This document shows positions 1-11,245 of a DNA stretch of 49,286 bases, piece by piece (within the stretch, counting starts at the first letter, position 1; the number at the start of each line of letters is the position of its first letter). The notes beneath the pieces were generated by a model. It saw nothing but the letters and a program-made list of their open reading frames with translations, was not told the DNA's origin and searched no databases. Position numbers and translations under genes: made by a program. This stretch comes from Sphingobacteriia bacterium (GTDB taxonomy: Bacteria > Bacteroidota > Bacteroidia > Bacteroidales > TTA-H9), in the NCBI GenBank assembly GCA_021286705.1, contig JAJTBW010000004.1:1-49286 (forward strand), written 5' to 3'.

Positions 1-3000
1 AAGCAGTTCCAATGGTAAGAAAGCTCATAGTAAAACTACCTCTATCAATAACTGAGGTTGATTCGTAGTAACCATTCACAGATTGGAAATACTCTGAATG
101 ATCCTTAGACATTGTTCTATTCGCAGTCAGATCTATTTTTAAATCTCTAAATGGTTCAAGTGTAGCCCTAAAATTCAGATTGGTAGTATACTTGGTCATA
201 TACTGACCATTAAAGAGCGTATCCTGCGTAATCCAACCATTTTGAGCGGCACGGTATCTTAAATCCTCATCCTGCAGACCAAAGACGAAACCTAAACCAG
301 GGGTCGAAGCATTGAAATTATTCCCCAAATAGGTAGGTTCAGGAGTCAGACCAGGCATCAATGTACCATTCTGCTCTGAATAACTCACAGTTGCATCACG
401 AACCATCATCGCAAACCTAATAGCACCTTCTCCAATGATCTTAAGATAATCAACCGACGGCTTCTTATTGGTCGAATCATTGTTAGCAACATTAGGTTGT
501 GGCTTATTTTGCCCCGGCTTAGGTGCACCCGGCTTTCTGTTTTGTGTAGATTTTTGACTTTGATTGAGCCTTTTTAAATACGGGATCTGGTTATAGAGTG
601 TCACAAACTTTACCGTACCATTAAGCTGAATGGTATTGCTATTTTCAGCTGTATTCCCTAATATCTCCTGCTGACTAAGAGGGGTTGCACTCCATGTATA
701 ACCTCCTTGATATCTGGCTGTAGCATTCAGGAAATCAAGATATGGAAGTTTATTTATAGGGATAGTGTAATTCACATTAACCTGTTGGGTATACTTATTC
801 ATTCTACCAAAGCTACCCAACTGACTCAACAGATATTCCCTTTTCTCCTGTGCAGTATATCCATAATCGTCATGATCGACCGAACCCGGTCTCTCATCAA
901 CAACCGCACTTGCAACAGCATTGTACTCCAACTTGAGTGATGTAGCCAAATCGTATTTGAAATCATAATTACGGTTCCAGACAAATGATTTCAGATATGT
1001 CGCAGGCAAAATAATATCCCCTTCACTCTTTATTCGCAATTTTCTTTCAGTATATTCCCGATTAATCTCCGTTCTGAAAGCAAACATTCTAGGCAAAGGA
1101 TAGAAATTAAAGTCACGCAATAGTTGAAATGCCTTCCCCTTTTGAATTAATCCAAATTTACTAAATGGCTTTATATTGGGAGATTGTATGCTATAATTGT
1201 AACCGATTCCACCTCTATATTGCAGCTTATTATCATATTCTAAATCAATATTTCTCTTATTTGTTGTACTATACGATCCACTAAGATCGAAGTTCTCAAC
1301 ATCCCATGGCATTGGCTTTTTAGTTGTGCCAACCCTCTCCTTTCTGACATTAAGAAGACTAATATTTGTCCTCTGAACATAGTCCTGAGCTATCTTTTTA
1401 ATGCTATCCTTCTCAGCCGTTGTACGGTAACTATCAAGAGCATCTGATAATTTTACGTCAGGATCTAATGGGTTATATTGAGGATTACTTATAGCTGTTG
1501 AATAGTCAACATGAAGAGGAATTTTAATCCCTAAATCATCAGGGAAGAACTTACCCAACTGTAGATTTGTTGATAAATCAAAATTGGTAATGGCATCCTT
1601 CTGACGCTCATTTGTCTTTTGCTCAATACTACCAAAGCCAGGGGTCGAATGAGAACCGGCAATCGCTATATTTCCCAAATCAGCTAAAGTAGCAGTGAAT
1701 CTAGTAGTAGCAGCCCAACCTTGTTGATCGACAAAATCAGTAAGGCGTAGCTCATTAACCCAAATCTCAGCACTCTTAGCATTGCCATCATCAGCTGATT
1801 GTAGCGAACTTCGTTTTGGATTACGAATACCGATCATAATAGCCTTTACATCCGACAAACTAGGAGAACCTAAAATAGATATCTTGTTCTTCCCATCGTA
1901 TACAACATAAGGTGTATTGATTGAGGTTCCACTCGTAGCATCTCTAACTTCCGTATTCCGGTCAAGCTTCAGACTTACTAGCTTCTCTAAATCTATATTA
2001 AATCTATTAGCCTCTGGCCATATATCATCTGCATTAGTTGTATTGAATGGCGTGAAAGTCAGAGGAATCTCATACTCATAGTAATTCTCTGTAAAGTCTG
2101 CACCGAGTCGAATAAAGATGGTCAGATCGCCATAACTATTGGCCGGCATTGTCTCGATGTTCTCGGCATGAACAAACATCTTCATGCGTTTGTATTGCCT
2201 GAAATCAAAGCCTGTAGTCTTGTAGGCTGCTCTGGCATCACCATCCTGCAACTCTTTAATGCGCAGAACCATCGCCTGTTCATTCAACCTTGTATAATTC
2301 GTTGTTCCATAGTTGATCTCCTGCTCGATTCCTGGGGGAATCTTGTAAGGGATTGGTGAACGAGAACTGTTCTCCTCAACATTAACCGAAGATAACTCAA
2401 ACTTTGTACTACTTTGGTCATCAATAGGAATATACTCACCTCCTGATAAAAGCTCATACTTGTATCTCCTCCACTCCCCTCTCACCAAATCAAGAGAAGC
2501 AAGACGAACAACTACTGGCTTTTGCCAATTCTTAAAGTACATCCTCATGAATCGAATCGATTTAAAATCCTTTATATTACCAACCACTTTGGTAAATTCA
2601 CTTACGGGGATTTTAATCTGATACCATTTTACCTTTGAAACTGTTCCATTCTCTAGTGTACCTGATGAGGCTAATCGTTGATCGGCAATAAAGTTTTCAC
2701 CATTCTCCATCTGATCAGGACGAAGCGTGAGTTTATACTGAAAATACCGTTCATCCTCTGATAAGGTATTATCCTGATTAATATCCTCTACATTCGGAAT
2801 ATCAGAATATCTCGCAGAGTAGTTGGTAGTACCATCTGAAATCGGACTATTCCCATCTGCCCCATTATACTTTACATAACGTTCAAGAATGCTACTGTAT
2901 TTAGAATCGGCATCGTAATCCGCTCCGAAAAAGAAATGGAAATTATCGCTTGATGGATCATCATAAGCACTTGCATAGGCCTCTGAACCGGCTCCATAAA

Positions 3001-6000
3001 GGTTTGCAATACGATCCAGGAAATTTGATTTAAAAAAGGATCGCTCATCATCATCTCTTAATCCTTCATAACCAACATCCTGATATTGACGAGAGTCTGC
3101 ATTATTATCAAATGCATTTACTAAAGACTGTAACTTGGGTACTCTACCCCAGATGGTTGTATCAACATCTACGGGTGTAGCGGTTGTTGGTAATCCATTT
3201 TCAAAGCTCTTTCTACCGTCTCGAAGAATGTCTTCAGAGACCTCACCAAGGTTAAAATAGATATCTCCACCAGGATTAGTCGGATCATCTGCAAATGGAT
3301 CCATCATCCAAAACTCAATATATTCAACATTGGTTGCCTCAAAATCAGTTGACTCCATCTTCCGCATGATACCTCCCCAACGGGTTTGAGGTTCATTCAA
3401 TTCCCCATTTGCCGCAATCCCATAACTAATGCCCGGAACAGGAGCAACATCATAGTTGTAGGGGCCACGAACTGAAGGCTGAAAATGAAGATTCATTACA
3501 TTAATGGAGGTATTAATGTTGTTATTCAGATCTTTATTTGGAAAGAGCTCTTGTTGTAGGACTTGACGAACAGAATTTTGAGAGACCTCATCTTTGGAAA
3601 TATTGGTCGGTCTATTCCCACCACTTCTTGTATAAAAATCTTCACTGACTCTATACCAACCCAGCCTGGCTCTATTGAATCCATAAGCTAATCCTGTTCC
3701 TTGAGCAGCCTCGGGGAACATCCCTTGTTCTGTCTGTCCTTGAGGTGTACTTGCTATGTACCAGCTAAAAGGCTGATTAAGGTCAATCTTGGTTTGCGAT
3801 CCCTCGAAGTCATCCACATAAGAGGTTCCTTCACTTCCAATAGCCTTACTATGACCTGGAATAAAATGGGCAAACTCAGCTATGACACTAACTTTAGAAG
3901 GAGCTTTAGTTTCAATACCCGGAAGTTTATCGATCATGCGGGTCAACCATTGAGACTCTTGCTGCCATGAAAGGTTAAGACCCCATAATGTATTACTGAT
4001 TGGATCATCTCCGATAATGGTCTTCTGAGTCAAAGGTCTTTCTGTAAGGTTTATAACTGTGGCCCCGACTACAAAGTCTTTATTGATCTGATGATCGACA
4101 TGTAACCCCAGATAGGTTTTCGATTGAACAGAGAACATTGAGTTACTCTCAAGCGAGATATTAATAGGAGTCCCGCTTGCCAATAAAGCTTCATTAATAA
4201 TCTTTACTCTACCTAAAGTATAATCAACTGTATAGTCTACATTCTCGGTGAGAGGCACTCCACCCATGGTAACTTTAACTGAACCCTGCGGTACATTGAT
4301 AGCATTTAAAGAAATCTCACTAGATGAAGAGGATTTATATGAACCTTCAAGTATAAACTTATTCTTATCAGGATACTGTTGTGCTCCAACCTTTGTCAAT
4401 GTGTACAGAGAGTCATAGCAGTATTGGTCTGCTAACTGATCATTCCCTAACTTTTTCCTTAGATGACTCCCGAAAGGTTCTAGTACAGGGAAGTAGACCC
4501 TACCATTAGAACTATTAATTGTCCCCCCATTGGTAGCAGCACCATCAATAAAGTCGAACAATCCATCAGTAACAAGAATAGTATCTATTAAAATTCTGTT
4601 TAACTGTGCATCAAGGTTATCCAGATTCATCACCTGAAGAAGAGGAAGACCAGCAATTCTTCCGGCATTGATATAGCCGGTAGGAACACCATTATTACTG
4701 CCAGAATAAAGAATATTCAGAATGAAGTCTGATGAGTTAATCTGGTATGAACCGATGGCATATACATTCTTCATCATCAGTTTCCAGATAGGAATTCGAG
4801 GATTTAAAGAGGTACTCTTTAGAAGTTTTACCATCAATGCATTTGGAGCAGTCACCCCTCCATCTGAGAATTCGCCCACCTGATAAACTGTTGTATCACC
4901 AGATCTTGTATATTGATAAGCAATTGCAAGCGTCTGATCAGAGTTAATGGTGGTGTTTAATGAAATAAAACCTAGTCTACTATTTACAGTATACTCTGTG
5001 GAGTTAAGTTTGCGGGCACTCTCCACCTTCTCGAAATCAACACTGGCAGTATATCCTCTCGACTTAAGATAGTTTGAAACACCGTTAATATTTCTTACCT
5101 GATTTAGATCAAGCGTTGTAAAAAGGGTGTTAGCCTTATTGCTTGGAAGAGTATTCCAACCTCCTACCGGAAGAATATCCGGATTATATGGATCGGGTTC
5201 ACCCATATCCTGAAATGCTACAATATTTCTGTTATCAGTAACAGCAGGGCCGATATTGGTGACCCAAACCTCAACTTTAGTTATGTTAATGTCTGAAGCA
5301 ACAATAGGCAATTGAGACAAAGCACTCTCATAATTATCTCTAAAGTACTGCGCCATGAAAAAGTGCTTATTTTCTTCATAGGCATCTGCCTTAATTTTAA
5401 ACTTACTCGTTTGTGCTCCACCCTGAACCTGAATCGAAGTGGTTTGACTCTCCTGTTGTGACACAACAGCAGTAACGGAAGTTTTCCCAAACTGCAATTT
5501 AGATTTTATACCGAAAAGACTCTGAGATCCTTGAATCAATGTTGAGTTAAGTGGGAGATTCACATTACCGACCTCAATAAGTTTAATAATCTCATCCTCT
5601 TTCCCTTCATATTTTAATTGAAGCTTGTTATCAAAAGAGAAAGAAGACTCAGTATTATAATTTGCTTTGAACTCAATTTTATCGCCGACTTTAGCTACGA
5701 CATTCATTTGAATCTTCTCTTGGAAGTCGAAGTTAGTCACCCTACGTTGCCTACTGTTCAAAGAGGGGTCATCTCTAAAGTTGGACGTCACACCGAAAAT
5801 AAGTTCAGCCGAGCCACTAGGCCTTATATCAATTTTACTTCCACCGAAAATACGATCGAAAGTCTCACCACCAATATAAATAGAAGGTATGATGCCATCA
5901 CTCTTTGCACCCGAGGTTGTTTTAGCTTTCTCTTTCCAATAGCTATGTAAAGATCTCTTAGCATCTAAATCCTGGTACTCTTTAAAATCAAAAACCTGTG

Positions 6001-6319
6001 GATTACGATAGTCCAACTCACCGATTTTTTCCTTTTGAATATAACTTTTCGTTTCCGGATCATATTCAACGGTAGTGGTAATATTTGAGGGCTGCTTAAG
6101 AAATAACGGATGGCTTTGGGTCTCCTCGCCACCCTGAATAGTTGACTTATCTTTAAAAGGATATGGTAAAGGGGTATTGGTATCAGGAACGACCACAGAA
6201 TTTTCTTCTGGTAACGGCACAAACCACTGTACAGGAACTGCGGCGGTAATGAGACCAACCATCGCCAAGACAGCAAGAATAAGGGGAAGCCGTAAAAAGT
6301 TATATGTTGATTTTTTCAA
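1..6319 (-). CDS. sprA: SprA, T9SS outer-membrane translocon / gliding motility protein (3' end outside window)
   Basis: An open frame of about 2106 codons runs leftward off the window edge without a stop. SprA is the giant outer-membrane barrel that forms the translocon of the Bacteroidota type IX secretion system; known members are around 2400 residues, so roughly the last 300 are probably missing here. The frame begins with a Lys-rich start and a hydrophobic signal segment, followed by a periplasmic stretch and long beta-rich, Asn/Ser/Thr-rich sequence typical of SprA. The only start that keeps the signal peptide is TTG at 6319: an in-frame stop lies just upstream, and the next ATG (about 6262) would cut into the hydrophobic core. 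The gene follows ruvA by 21 bp on the same strand, the usual ruvA-sprA order in this phylum. Function is from family knowledge; orientation, length and edge truncation are seen directly. Confidence 0.93.
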   Translation of the reverse strand, partial: MKKSTYNFLRLPLILAVLAMVGLITAAVPVQWFVPLPEENSVVVPDTNTPLPYPFKDKSTIQGGEETQSHPLFLKQPSNITTTVEYDPETKSYIQKEKIGELDYRNPQVFDFKEYQDLDAKRSLHSYWKEKAKTTSGAKSDGIIPSIYIGGETFDRIFGGSKIDIRPSGSAELIFGVTSNFRDDPSLNSRQRRVTNFDFQEKIQMNVVAKVGDKIEFKANYNTESSFSFDNKLQLKYEGKEDEIIKLIEVGNVNLPLNSTLIQGSQSLFGIKSKLQFGKTSVTAVVSQQESQTTSIQVQGGAQTSKFKIKADAYEENKHFFMAQYFRDNYESALSQLPIVASDINITKVEVWVTNIGPAVTDNRNIVAFQDMGEPDPYNPDILPVGGWNTLPSNKANTLFTTLDLNQVRNINGVSNYLKSRGYTASVDFEKVESARKLNSTEYTVNSRLGFISLNTTINSDQTLAIAYQYTRSGDTTVYQVGEFSDGGVTAPNALMVKLLKSTSLNPRIPIWKLMMKNVYAIGSYQINSSDFILNILYSGSNNGVPTGYINAGRIAGLPLLQVMNLDNLDAQLNRILIDTILVTDGLFDFIDGAATNGGTINSSNGRVYFPVLEPFGSHLRKKLGNDQLADQYCYDSLYTLTKVGAQQYPDKNKFILEGSYKSSSSSEISLNAINVPQGSVKVTMGGVPLTENVDYTVDYTLGRVKIINEALLASGTPINISLESNSMFSVQSKTYLGLHVDHQINKDFVVGATVINLTERPLTQKTIIGDDPISNTLWGLNLSWQQESQWLTRMIDKLPGIETKAPSKVSVIAEFAHFIPGHSKAIGSEGTSYVDDFEGSQTKIDLNQPFSWYIASTPQGQTEQGMFPEAAQGTGLAYGFNRARLGWYRVSEDFYTRSGGNRPTNISKDEVSQNSVRQVLQQELFPNKDLNNNINTSINVMNLHFQPSVRGPYNYDVAPVPGISYGIAANGELNEPQTRWGGIMRKMESTDFEATNVEYIEFWMMDPFADDPTNPGGDIYFNLGEVSEDILRDGRKSFENGLPTTATPVDVDTTIWGRVPKLQSLVNAFDNNADSRQYQDVGYEGLRDDDERSFFKSNFLDRIANLYGAGSEAYASAYDDPSSDNFHFFFGADYDADSKYSSILERYVKYNGADGNSPISDGTTNYSARYSDIPNVEDINQDNTLSEDERYFQYKLTLRPDQMENGENFIADQRLASSGTLENGTVSKVKWYQIKIPVSEFTKVVGNIKDFKSIRFMRMYFKNWQKPVVVRLASLDLVRGEWRRYKYELLSGGEYIPIDDQSSTKFELSSVNVEENSSRSPIPYKIPPGIEQEINYGTTNYTRLNEQAMVLRIKELQDGDARAAYKTTGFDFRQYKRMKMFVHAENIETMPANSYGDLTIFIRLGADFTENYYEYEIPLTFTPFNTTNADDIWPEANRFNIDLEKLVSLKLDRNTEVRDATSGTSINTPYVVYDGKNKISILGSPSLSDVKAIMIGIRNPKRSSLQSADDGNAKSAEIWVNELRLTDFVDQQGWAATTRFTATLADLGNIAIAGSHSTPGFGSIEQKTNERQKDAITNFDLSTNLQLGKFFPDDLGIKIPLHVDYSTAISNPQYNPLDPDVKLSDALDSYRTTAEKDSIKKIAQDYVQRTNISLLNVRKERVGTTKKPMPWDVENFDLSGSYSTTNKRNIDLEYDNKLQYRGGIGYNYSIQSPNIKPFSKFGLIQKGKAFQLLRDFNFYPLPRMFAFRTEINREYTERKLRIKSEGDIILPATYLKSFVWNRNYDFKYDLATSLKLEYNAVASAVVDERPGSVDHDDYGYTAQEKREYLLSQLGSFGRMNKYTQQVNVNYTIPINKLPYLDFLNATARYQGGYTWSATPLSQQEILGNTAENSNTIQLNGTVKFVTLYNQIPYLKRLNQSQKSTQNRKPGAPKPGQNKPQPNVANNDSTNKKPSVDYLKIIGEGAIRFAMMVRDATVSYSEQNGTLMPGLTPEPTYLGNNFNASTPGLGFVFGLQDEDLRYRAAQNGWITQDTLFNGQYMTKYTTNLNFRATLEPFRDLKIDLTANRTMSKDHSEYFQSVNGYYESTSVIDRGSFTMSFLTIGTA

Positions 6320-6340
6320 CAGTGACCCAGTTTAATAGTT

Positions 6341-6925
6341 TTACAATATCTTCAAAGCTTCTCGTATCAGATCTTCAACTCTTTGATGATTGCCTGATCG
6401 TTGGATAATTTTATCTAGAGCTTTCTCGGCATTGGGTTTAGAGAAACCCAAAACCACCAAAGCGGATAACGCTTCTTGGCGTGTTGTATTGTATGAGGAA
6501 CCAACTTTATCAAAAGCGGAAGGCTCTTTTAAGACCTTGTCTTTAAGCTCAACGATGAGTCTTTGCGCCGTCTTTGCCCCTATTCCCTTAATCCTTTTTA
6601 AAAGGTTCTCATCACCTTGTGCAATACCGGATATTAGCTCAGAAATAGACATCGACGACAGAATCAGTAAAGCCGTATTGGCTCCGACCCCATTCACCGA
6701 GATAAGATAACGAAATACCCTTCGCTCTTCTTCACTTGAGAAGCCAAACAAAAGATGCGCATCCTCTCTTACAATTTGGTGAACCAACAGTTTTACCTGC
6801 TCTCCCTGTTTTAATATACCATAGGTTTGCAAGCTTATATGCACCTGATAGCCAACCCCCGCACACTCTATCACAACAATAGTTGGGTTTAATTCGCTAA
6901 CAATTCCATTCAAATATGCAAACAT
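6341..6925 (-). CDS. ruvA: Holliday junction branch migration protein RuvA
   Basis: A 194-residue protein of normal RuvA length. RuvA binds Holliday junctions as a tetramer and loads the RuvB motor in recombination repair. The N-terminal OB-fold segment starts MFAYLNGIVSELNP. The middle carries the two helix-hairpin-helix elements, visible as FRYLISVNGVGANTALLIL (about 88-106) and LKRIKGIGAKTAQRLIVEL (about 129-147). The C-terminal UBA-like domain (about 147-194) contacts RuvB. All three parts are intact. The start is an ATG with a plausible -7 box about 60 bp upstream. The gene lies immediately upstream of sprA and is probably co-transcribed with it. Confidence 0.97.
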   Translation of the reverse strand: MFAYLNGIVSELNPTIVVIECAGVGYQVHISLQTYGILKQGEQVKLLVHQIVREDAHLLFGFSSEEERRVFRYLISVNGVGANTALLILSSMSISELISGIAQGDENLLKRIKGIGAKTAQRLIVELKDKVLKEPSAFDKVGSSYNTTRQEALSALVVLGFSKPNAEKALDKIIQRSGNHQRVEDLIREALKIL

Positions 6926-6986
6926 CAGTATCTATTATATTACTTTTGAGATAAATCAAGCAATTAACTCAGAATACACCAACTGG

Positions 6987-6994
6987 CAAAAATA
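6987..6994 (-). promoter_or_regulatory. Candidate -7 promoter box for ruvA-sprA
   Basis: TATTTTTG on the minus strand matches the Bacteroidota -7 consensus TANNTTTG and would give a leader of about 55 nt. No clear -33 TTTG element is seen, so this is tentative. Confidence 0.35.
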
Positions 6995-7082
6995 AACATT
7001 TTCCTTATTTTTCTATCATAGTTTTCTTATCCCTTTTCAACTTATTGAGTTTTGCAACCATATCAATTAAATATTAACAACC

Positions 7083-9431
7083 ATGGAGCCCACATTTGAT
7101 CGTTCTGAACTTACTAAAGACGCCCTTACATACCATTCTGGGGGGCGCCCGGGTAAGATTGAGGTTAAACCTACTAAACCTTACCACACCCAAAGAGATT
7201 TATCTCTAGCCTACTCCCCTGGTGTCGCACAACCTTGCCTCGAAATACAAGCCAACCCGGAAGATATCTACAAATACACTGCAAAAGGAAATCTGGTGGC
7301 TGTTATAAGTAATGGCACGGCCGTTCTCGGCCTGGGGAACATTGGCGCAGATGCAGGTAAACCTGTAATGGAAGGCAAAGGCCTTCTCTTTAAAATTTAT
7401 GCTGATATTGATGTCTTTGATATTGAAATCAACGAAAAAGATCCCGACAAAGTAATCGAAATTGTCAAGGCTATCAGCCCCACTTTTGGAGGAATTAACC
7501 TTGAAGACATTAAAGCCCCGGAGTGCTTCTATATCGAAGAGCGACTTAAAGAGGAGCTCAATATCCCCCTCATGCACGATGACCAACACGGCACAGCTAT
7601 TATCACTTCGGCCGGTCTTCTGAATGCCCTTGAAATTACTGGGAAAAGTATTGATAAAGTCAGAGTGGTAGTAAATGGAGCTGGTGCATCAGCTATCTCT
7701 TGTACATCGCTATATGTTCAACTGGGTGTCAAAAAGGAGAATGTCCTCATGTTCGACTCAAAAGGGCTTATTCATAACAAAAGAACCGATCTTAATAATC
7801 AGAAACTCCAATTTGCAACTCATCTTCCCCCCTGTTCACTGGAAGAGGCTCTTGTTGGAGCTGATGTCTTCCTCGGCCTTTCTATAGCTGGCGCACTCAA
7901 AAAAGAGTGGCTCAAAGGAATGGCTCATAATCCTATCGTATTTGCTTTAGCCAACCCTACCCCCGAAATTGGATATTTTGAAGCTAAAGAGATCAGACCT
8001 GACACTATTATTGGAACCGGTAGATCTGACTTCCCTAACCAGGTAAATAATGTCCTTGGTTTTCCTTATATCTTTAGAGGAGCACTCGATGTTAGAGCCA
8101 GCAAAATCAACGAATCTATGAAACTGGCGGCAGCCAGGGCTTTATCCCTTCTAGCAAAAGAGCCCGTCCCCGATGAAGTCTTAATGGCCTATGGTTTGGA
8201 AAGTCTTAAATTTGGGCTTGACTATATTATCCCCAAACCCACTGATCCAAGACTTATCGAAAGAGTTGCCCCAGCTGTAGCTAAAGCGGCAATTGAATCA
8301 GGGGTCGCCAAAGTTCCTATAACCGATTGGCAGACCTATATTGATAATCTTCAGCGTAGAATGGGGCATTCGAACCCATTAATTCGACATATCAGAACCA
8401 GAGCACAACAATACCCTCAGCGAATCTTGTTTGCTGAAGCCGAAAACTACAAAATCCTCAAAGCTGCTGAGATCGTCAAGGCTGAAGGGATAGCTATTCC
8501 CATCTTAATGGGCAATAGAGTGACCATCAATCGCGTCGCCAAAGAGCATGAGATTAATATCGATAACCTTGAGATAATTGATTGTCGAAGTGACGAAGAG
8601 TGTCCTCGTAAAGAAAAAATGGCATTAGCTCTCTGGAAGCAACGCCAAAGAAAGGGGCTAACCATTACTCAAGCAATCGAGTTGATGCAACAGAAAAACT
8701 ACTTTGGTTCTATGTTGGTTAATCTGGGAGAAGCCGATGGAATGATTAGTGGACTTACCAATACCTATCCTCAGACTGTTCGTCCAGCTTTACAAGTCAT
8801 CGGGAAAAAGCCTGAATGGTCTGTCGTGAGTGGAATGTATATTTTAAGTACCATTAAAGGGATGCTCTTTTTTGCAGACACCACCGTTAATATGAATCCA
8901 AATGTTTCGCAACTCGTAGAGATCACTCTTCAAAGTGCTGAGGCGGTCAGAAACTTTGGCTATACCCCCAGAGTGGCTATAGTATCGTATTCAAACTATG
9001 GATCAGTTAAAGGTAGAGTCCCTAATCTCGTCCAGGAAGCCGTGGCTATTCTTCATAAAAATCATCCTGAGCTTATTGTTGATGGTGATATTCAGGCTGA
9101 CTTCGCCTTAAATCCTGCTAAACTTAAAGAACATTTCCCTTTCTCTAAACTAGCTGAAAAAGGTGCCAATACGCTTATATTCCCCTACTTAACTGCAGCA
9201 AATACGGCCTACAAACTCGTTAAAGAGCTAACCGATCAAGACCCTATCGGACCAGTACTCAATGGCTTAAACAAATCAGTACACATTCTACAAATGGGAA
9301 GTACCGTGTCAGAAATAGTAAACATGGCTACCATTGCGGCTGTTGACTCTATTTGGAAAAAAGGACTTCCTGCCGGTAATAACGATCAAATTTTAAAAAG
9401 AAATGAAAGACAATTAATAGATAATCAATAA
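7083..9431 (+). CDS. maeB: NADP-dependent malic enzyme with C-terminal phosphotransacetylase-like domain (MaeB type)
   Basis: A 782-residue protein with the two-part MaeB architecture. Residues about 1-430 form the malic enzyme that decarboxylates malate to pyruvate; visible motifs are [13 protein letters not shown] near 42-54, [16 protein letters not shown] near 163-178 and the nucleotide-binding [12 protein letters not shown] near 194-205. Residues about 430-782 resemble phosphate acetyltransferase ([32 protein letters not shown]). In this family that domain is generally regulatory, responding to acetyl-CoA, rather than a working transacetylase. The ATG at 7083 is used; a weak -7-like box (GAGTTTTG, 7047-7054) lies about 30 bp upstream. 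It is followed by pckA and mdh, making a malate/oxaloacetate/PEP/pyruvate node. The cofactor preference is assigned by family only. Confidence 0.95.
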   Translation: MEPTFDRSELTKDALTYHSGGRPGKIEVKPTKPYHTQRDLSLAYSPGVAQPCLEIQANPEDIYKYTAKGNLVAVISNGTAVLGLGNIGADAGKPVMEGKGLLFKIYADIDVFDIEINEKDPDKVIEIVKAISPTFGGINLEDIKAPECFYIEERLKEELNIPLMHDDQHGTAIITSAGLLNALEITGKSIDKVRVVVNGAGASAISCTSLYVQLGVKKENVLMFDSKGLIHNKRTDLNNQKLQFATHLPPCSLEEALVGADVFLGLSIAGALKKEWLKGMAHNPIVFALANPTPEIGYFEAKEIRPDTIIGTGRSDFPNQVNNVLGFPYIFRGALDVRASKINESMKLAAARALSLLAKEPVPDEVLMAYGLESLKFGLDYIIPKPTDPRLIERVAPAVAKAAIESGVAKVPITDWQTYIDNLQRRMGHSNPLIRHIRTRAQQYPQRILFAEAENYKILKAAEIVKAEGIAIPILMGNRVTINRVAKEHEINIDNLEIIDCRSDEECPRKEKMALALWKQRQRKGLTITQAIELMQQKNYFGSMLVNLGEADGMISGLTNTYPQTVRPALQVIGKKPEWSVVSGMYILSTIKGMLFFADTTVNMNPNVSQLVEITLQSAEAVRNFGYTPRVAIVSYSNYGSVKGRVPNLVQEAVAILHKNHPELIVDGDIQADFALNPAKLKEHFPFSKLAEKGANTLIFPYLTAANTAYKLVKELTDQDPIGPVLNGLNKSVHILQMGSTVSEIVNMATIAAVDSIWKKGLPAGNNDQILKRNERQLIDNQ

Positions 9432-9481
9432 AAATCGCTTTTTATTCGAGATTTCTAAAACAATTCACTTTTTAAATTTGT

Positions 9482-9489
9482 TACTTTTG
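9482..9489 (+). promoter_or_regulatory. -7 promoter box for pckA
   Basis: TACTTTTG matches TANNTTTG and predicts a transcript start near 9496, about 109 nt before the chosen pckA ATG. A good -33 box is not evident. Confidence 0.55.
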
Positions 9490-9496
9490 ACAAAAA

Positions 9497-9562
9497 TTTG
9501 GTAATCTGCTGCTCTTGAAACCACAAATTCAACTCGTGACAGATTACCAAACTTTTTATTTT
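9497..9562 (+). promoter_or_regulatory. Hairpin leader of pckA, possible attenuator or 5' stabiliser
   Basis: A perfect 12-bp inverted repeat pairs TTTGGTAATCTG (9497-9508) with CAGATTACCAAA (9540-9551). The 31-nt loop contains a smaller pairing (TTGAA with TTCAA). A T-rich run, CTTTTTATTTT (9552-9562), follows directly. The predicted transcription start is at the base of the stem, so the mRNA would begin with this hairpin. The layout suits either an intrinsic attenuator upstream of pckA or a 5' stabilising stem. No known riboswitch class is recognised. Confidence 0.5.
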
Positions 9563-9604
9563 AAAATCCACAACCTCAATAAACATAAATTAAACCATCA
9601 AACT

Positions 9605-11245
9605 ATGGTCAACCGCCTGGAAACCATCCGTACTGAGATAAAACAGTATGGATTTGATCAAATTGACGAGCTTTATTACAACCTTAGCTACGAAGAACTT
9701 TTTAAACATGAAACTGATCCTTGCCTAGAAGGTTTCTCTAAGGGCTTTGTTACTGATAACGGTGCCGTTACGGTCGATACCGGTATCTTTACCGGGAGAT
9801 CTCCCAAAGACAAATACATTGTTGAAGAGGAGTCATCTAAAGAGAATATCTGGTGGAAAACAGCTGGAAGAAAATCCTCTGATAATAAACCAGTAAGTGA
9901 AGAGGTCTGGACTGACCTTTATGGCTTAGCAGTAAAACAACTCAATGGCAAAAAGCTATATGTCATGGATGGCTTCGCCGGTGCTAACCCCGATACCCGT
10001 CTTAAGATACGTGTTATTACCGAAGTGGCTTGGATGGCTCACTTTGTTAAGAATATGTTTATCAGACCTGAAGAACATGAGCTAGAGAACTTCACTCCAG
10101 ATTTTGTAATGCTTAATGCCTGCAAAACCAATGACCCGGAATGGGAAAAACATAAACTCAACAGTGAAGTATTCGTTGTTTTCAATCTGAAAAAGAAACT
10201 TGCTGTAGTTGGTGGTACCTGGTATGGCGGAGAAATCAAGAAGGGTTTCTTCAGTATTATGAATTATTATTTGCCCCTTAAAGGAATTGCTTCTATGCAC
10301 TGTTCCGCAAACGTTGGCAAAGAAGGCGATGTTGCTATCTTCTTCGGTTTAAGTGGCACCGGCAAGACTACCCTTTCAGCTGACCCCAAACGTTATCTCA
10401 TTGGTGACGATGAACATGGATGGGATGACAATGGTGTATTCAACTTTGAAGGGGGCTGCTATGCCAAATGTATCAATCTTAGTAAAGAAAACGAACCCGA
10501 TATCTACAACGCTATCCGTAGAGATGCCCTATTAGAAAACGTAGTGTTCGACGAAAAAACTGGTGTAATTGACTTTGCAAGTAACGCTAAAACAGAAAAC
10601 ACTCGTGTTTCTTACCCTATCTATCATATTGATAACATCGTTAAGCCTGTTTCAAAGGCAGGTCATGCCAAGAAGGTTATCTTTTTAACCGCCGATGCCT
10701 TTGGCGTTCTTCCTCCTGTTTCAAAATTGACCCCTGAGCAGACCATGTATTATTTCCTTAGTGGTTATACTGCAAAGGTTGCCGGGACTGAAAGAGGAAT
10801 CAAAGAGCCTTCACCTGCTTTCTCCAGCTGCTTTGGTGCCGCATTTTTGTTACTCCACCCAACAGCCTATGCACGTGAATTGGCAAAGAAAATGAAAGAA
10901 CATGGTAGCACAGCTTACCTTGTAAATACAGGCTGGATTGGTGGCCCTTATGGCACTGGAAAACGTATTGATATTCCTTCAACCAGAGCAATTATTGACG
11001 CTATTCTCGATGGCTCTATTGATAATGCCGAATTCGAAATAATCCCATTCTTCAACCTCTCCGTTCCTAAAACTGTTGCCAATGTTGACTCTAAGTTATT
11101 AAATCAACGTAACTTATGGCCTTCAGCTCAAGATTGGGATAATGCTGCTCGCGACCTCGCCGCTAAGTTTATTGCCAACTTCGAAAGCTTTACTGATAAT
11201 GAAGATGGTAAAAAACTTGTTGCCGCTGGCCCGATAATTGCATAA
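9605..11245 (+). CDS. pckA: ATP-dependent phosphoenolpyruvate carboxykinase
   Basis: Interconverts oxaloacetate + ATP with PEP + CO2 + ADP, the entry to gluconeogenesis; in many anaerobic Bacteroidota it also runs in the carboxylating direction. The Walker-type loop [16 protein letters not shown], the metal/nucleotide motif [21 protein letters not shown] near the N-terminus and [17 protein letters not shown] are all present. The chosen ATG ([17 protein letters not shown]) gives 546 residues and agrees with the usual N-terminus of the family. The frame is open to an upstream TTG at 9515, but that start would lie inside the leader hairpin and add 30 atypical residues. It lies between maeB and mdh. 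Confidence 0.96.
   Translation: MVNRLETIRTEIKQYGFDQIDELYYNLSYEELFKHETDPCLEGFSKGFVTDNGAVTVDTGIFTGRSPKDKYIVEEESSKENIWWKTAGRKSSDNKPVSEEVWTDLYGLAVKQLNGKKLYVMDGFAGANPDTRLKIRVITEVAWMAHFVKNMFIRPEEHELENFTPDFVMLNACKTNDPEWEKHKLNSEVFVVFNLKKKLAVVGGTWYGGEIKKGFFSIMNYYLPLKGIASMHCSANVGKEGDVAIFFGLSGTGKTTLSADPKRYLIGDDEHGWDDNGVFNFEGGCYAKCINLSKENEPDIYNAIRRDALLENVVFDEKTGVIDFASNAKTENTRVSYPIYHIDNIVKPVSKAGHAKKVIFLTADAFGVLPPVSKLTPEQTMYYFLSGYTAKVAGTERGIKEPSPAFSSCFGAAFLLLHPTAYARELAKKMKEHGSTAYLVNTGWIGGPYGTGKRIDIPSTRAIIDAILDGSIDNAEFEIIPFFNLSVPKTVANVDSKLLNQRNLWPSAQDWDNAARDLAAKFIANFESFTDNEDGKKLVAAGPIIA

Noticed and set aside
707..5950. Several 60-110 codon frames on both strands inside the first 6.3 kb
   Set aside because: All are out-of-frame shadows of sprA, whose open frame spans the region without a stop.
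9515..9604. Upstream TTG start that would lengthen PEP carboxykinase by 30 residues
   Set aside because: The extra segment lies in the leader hairpin and does not match the family N-terminus.
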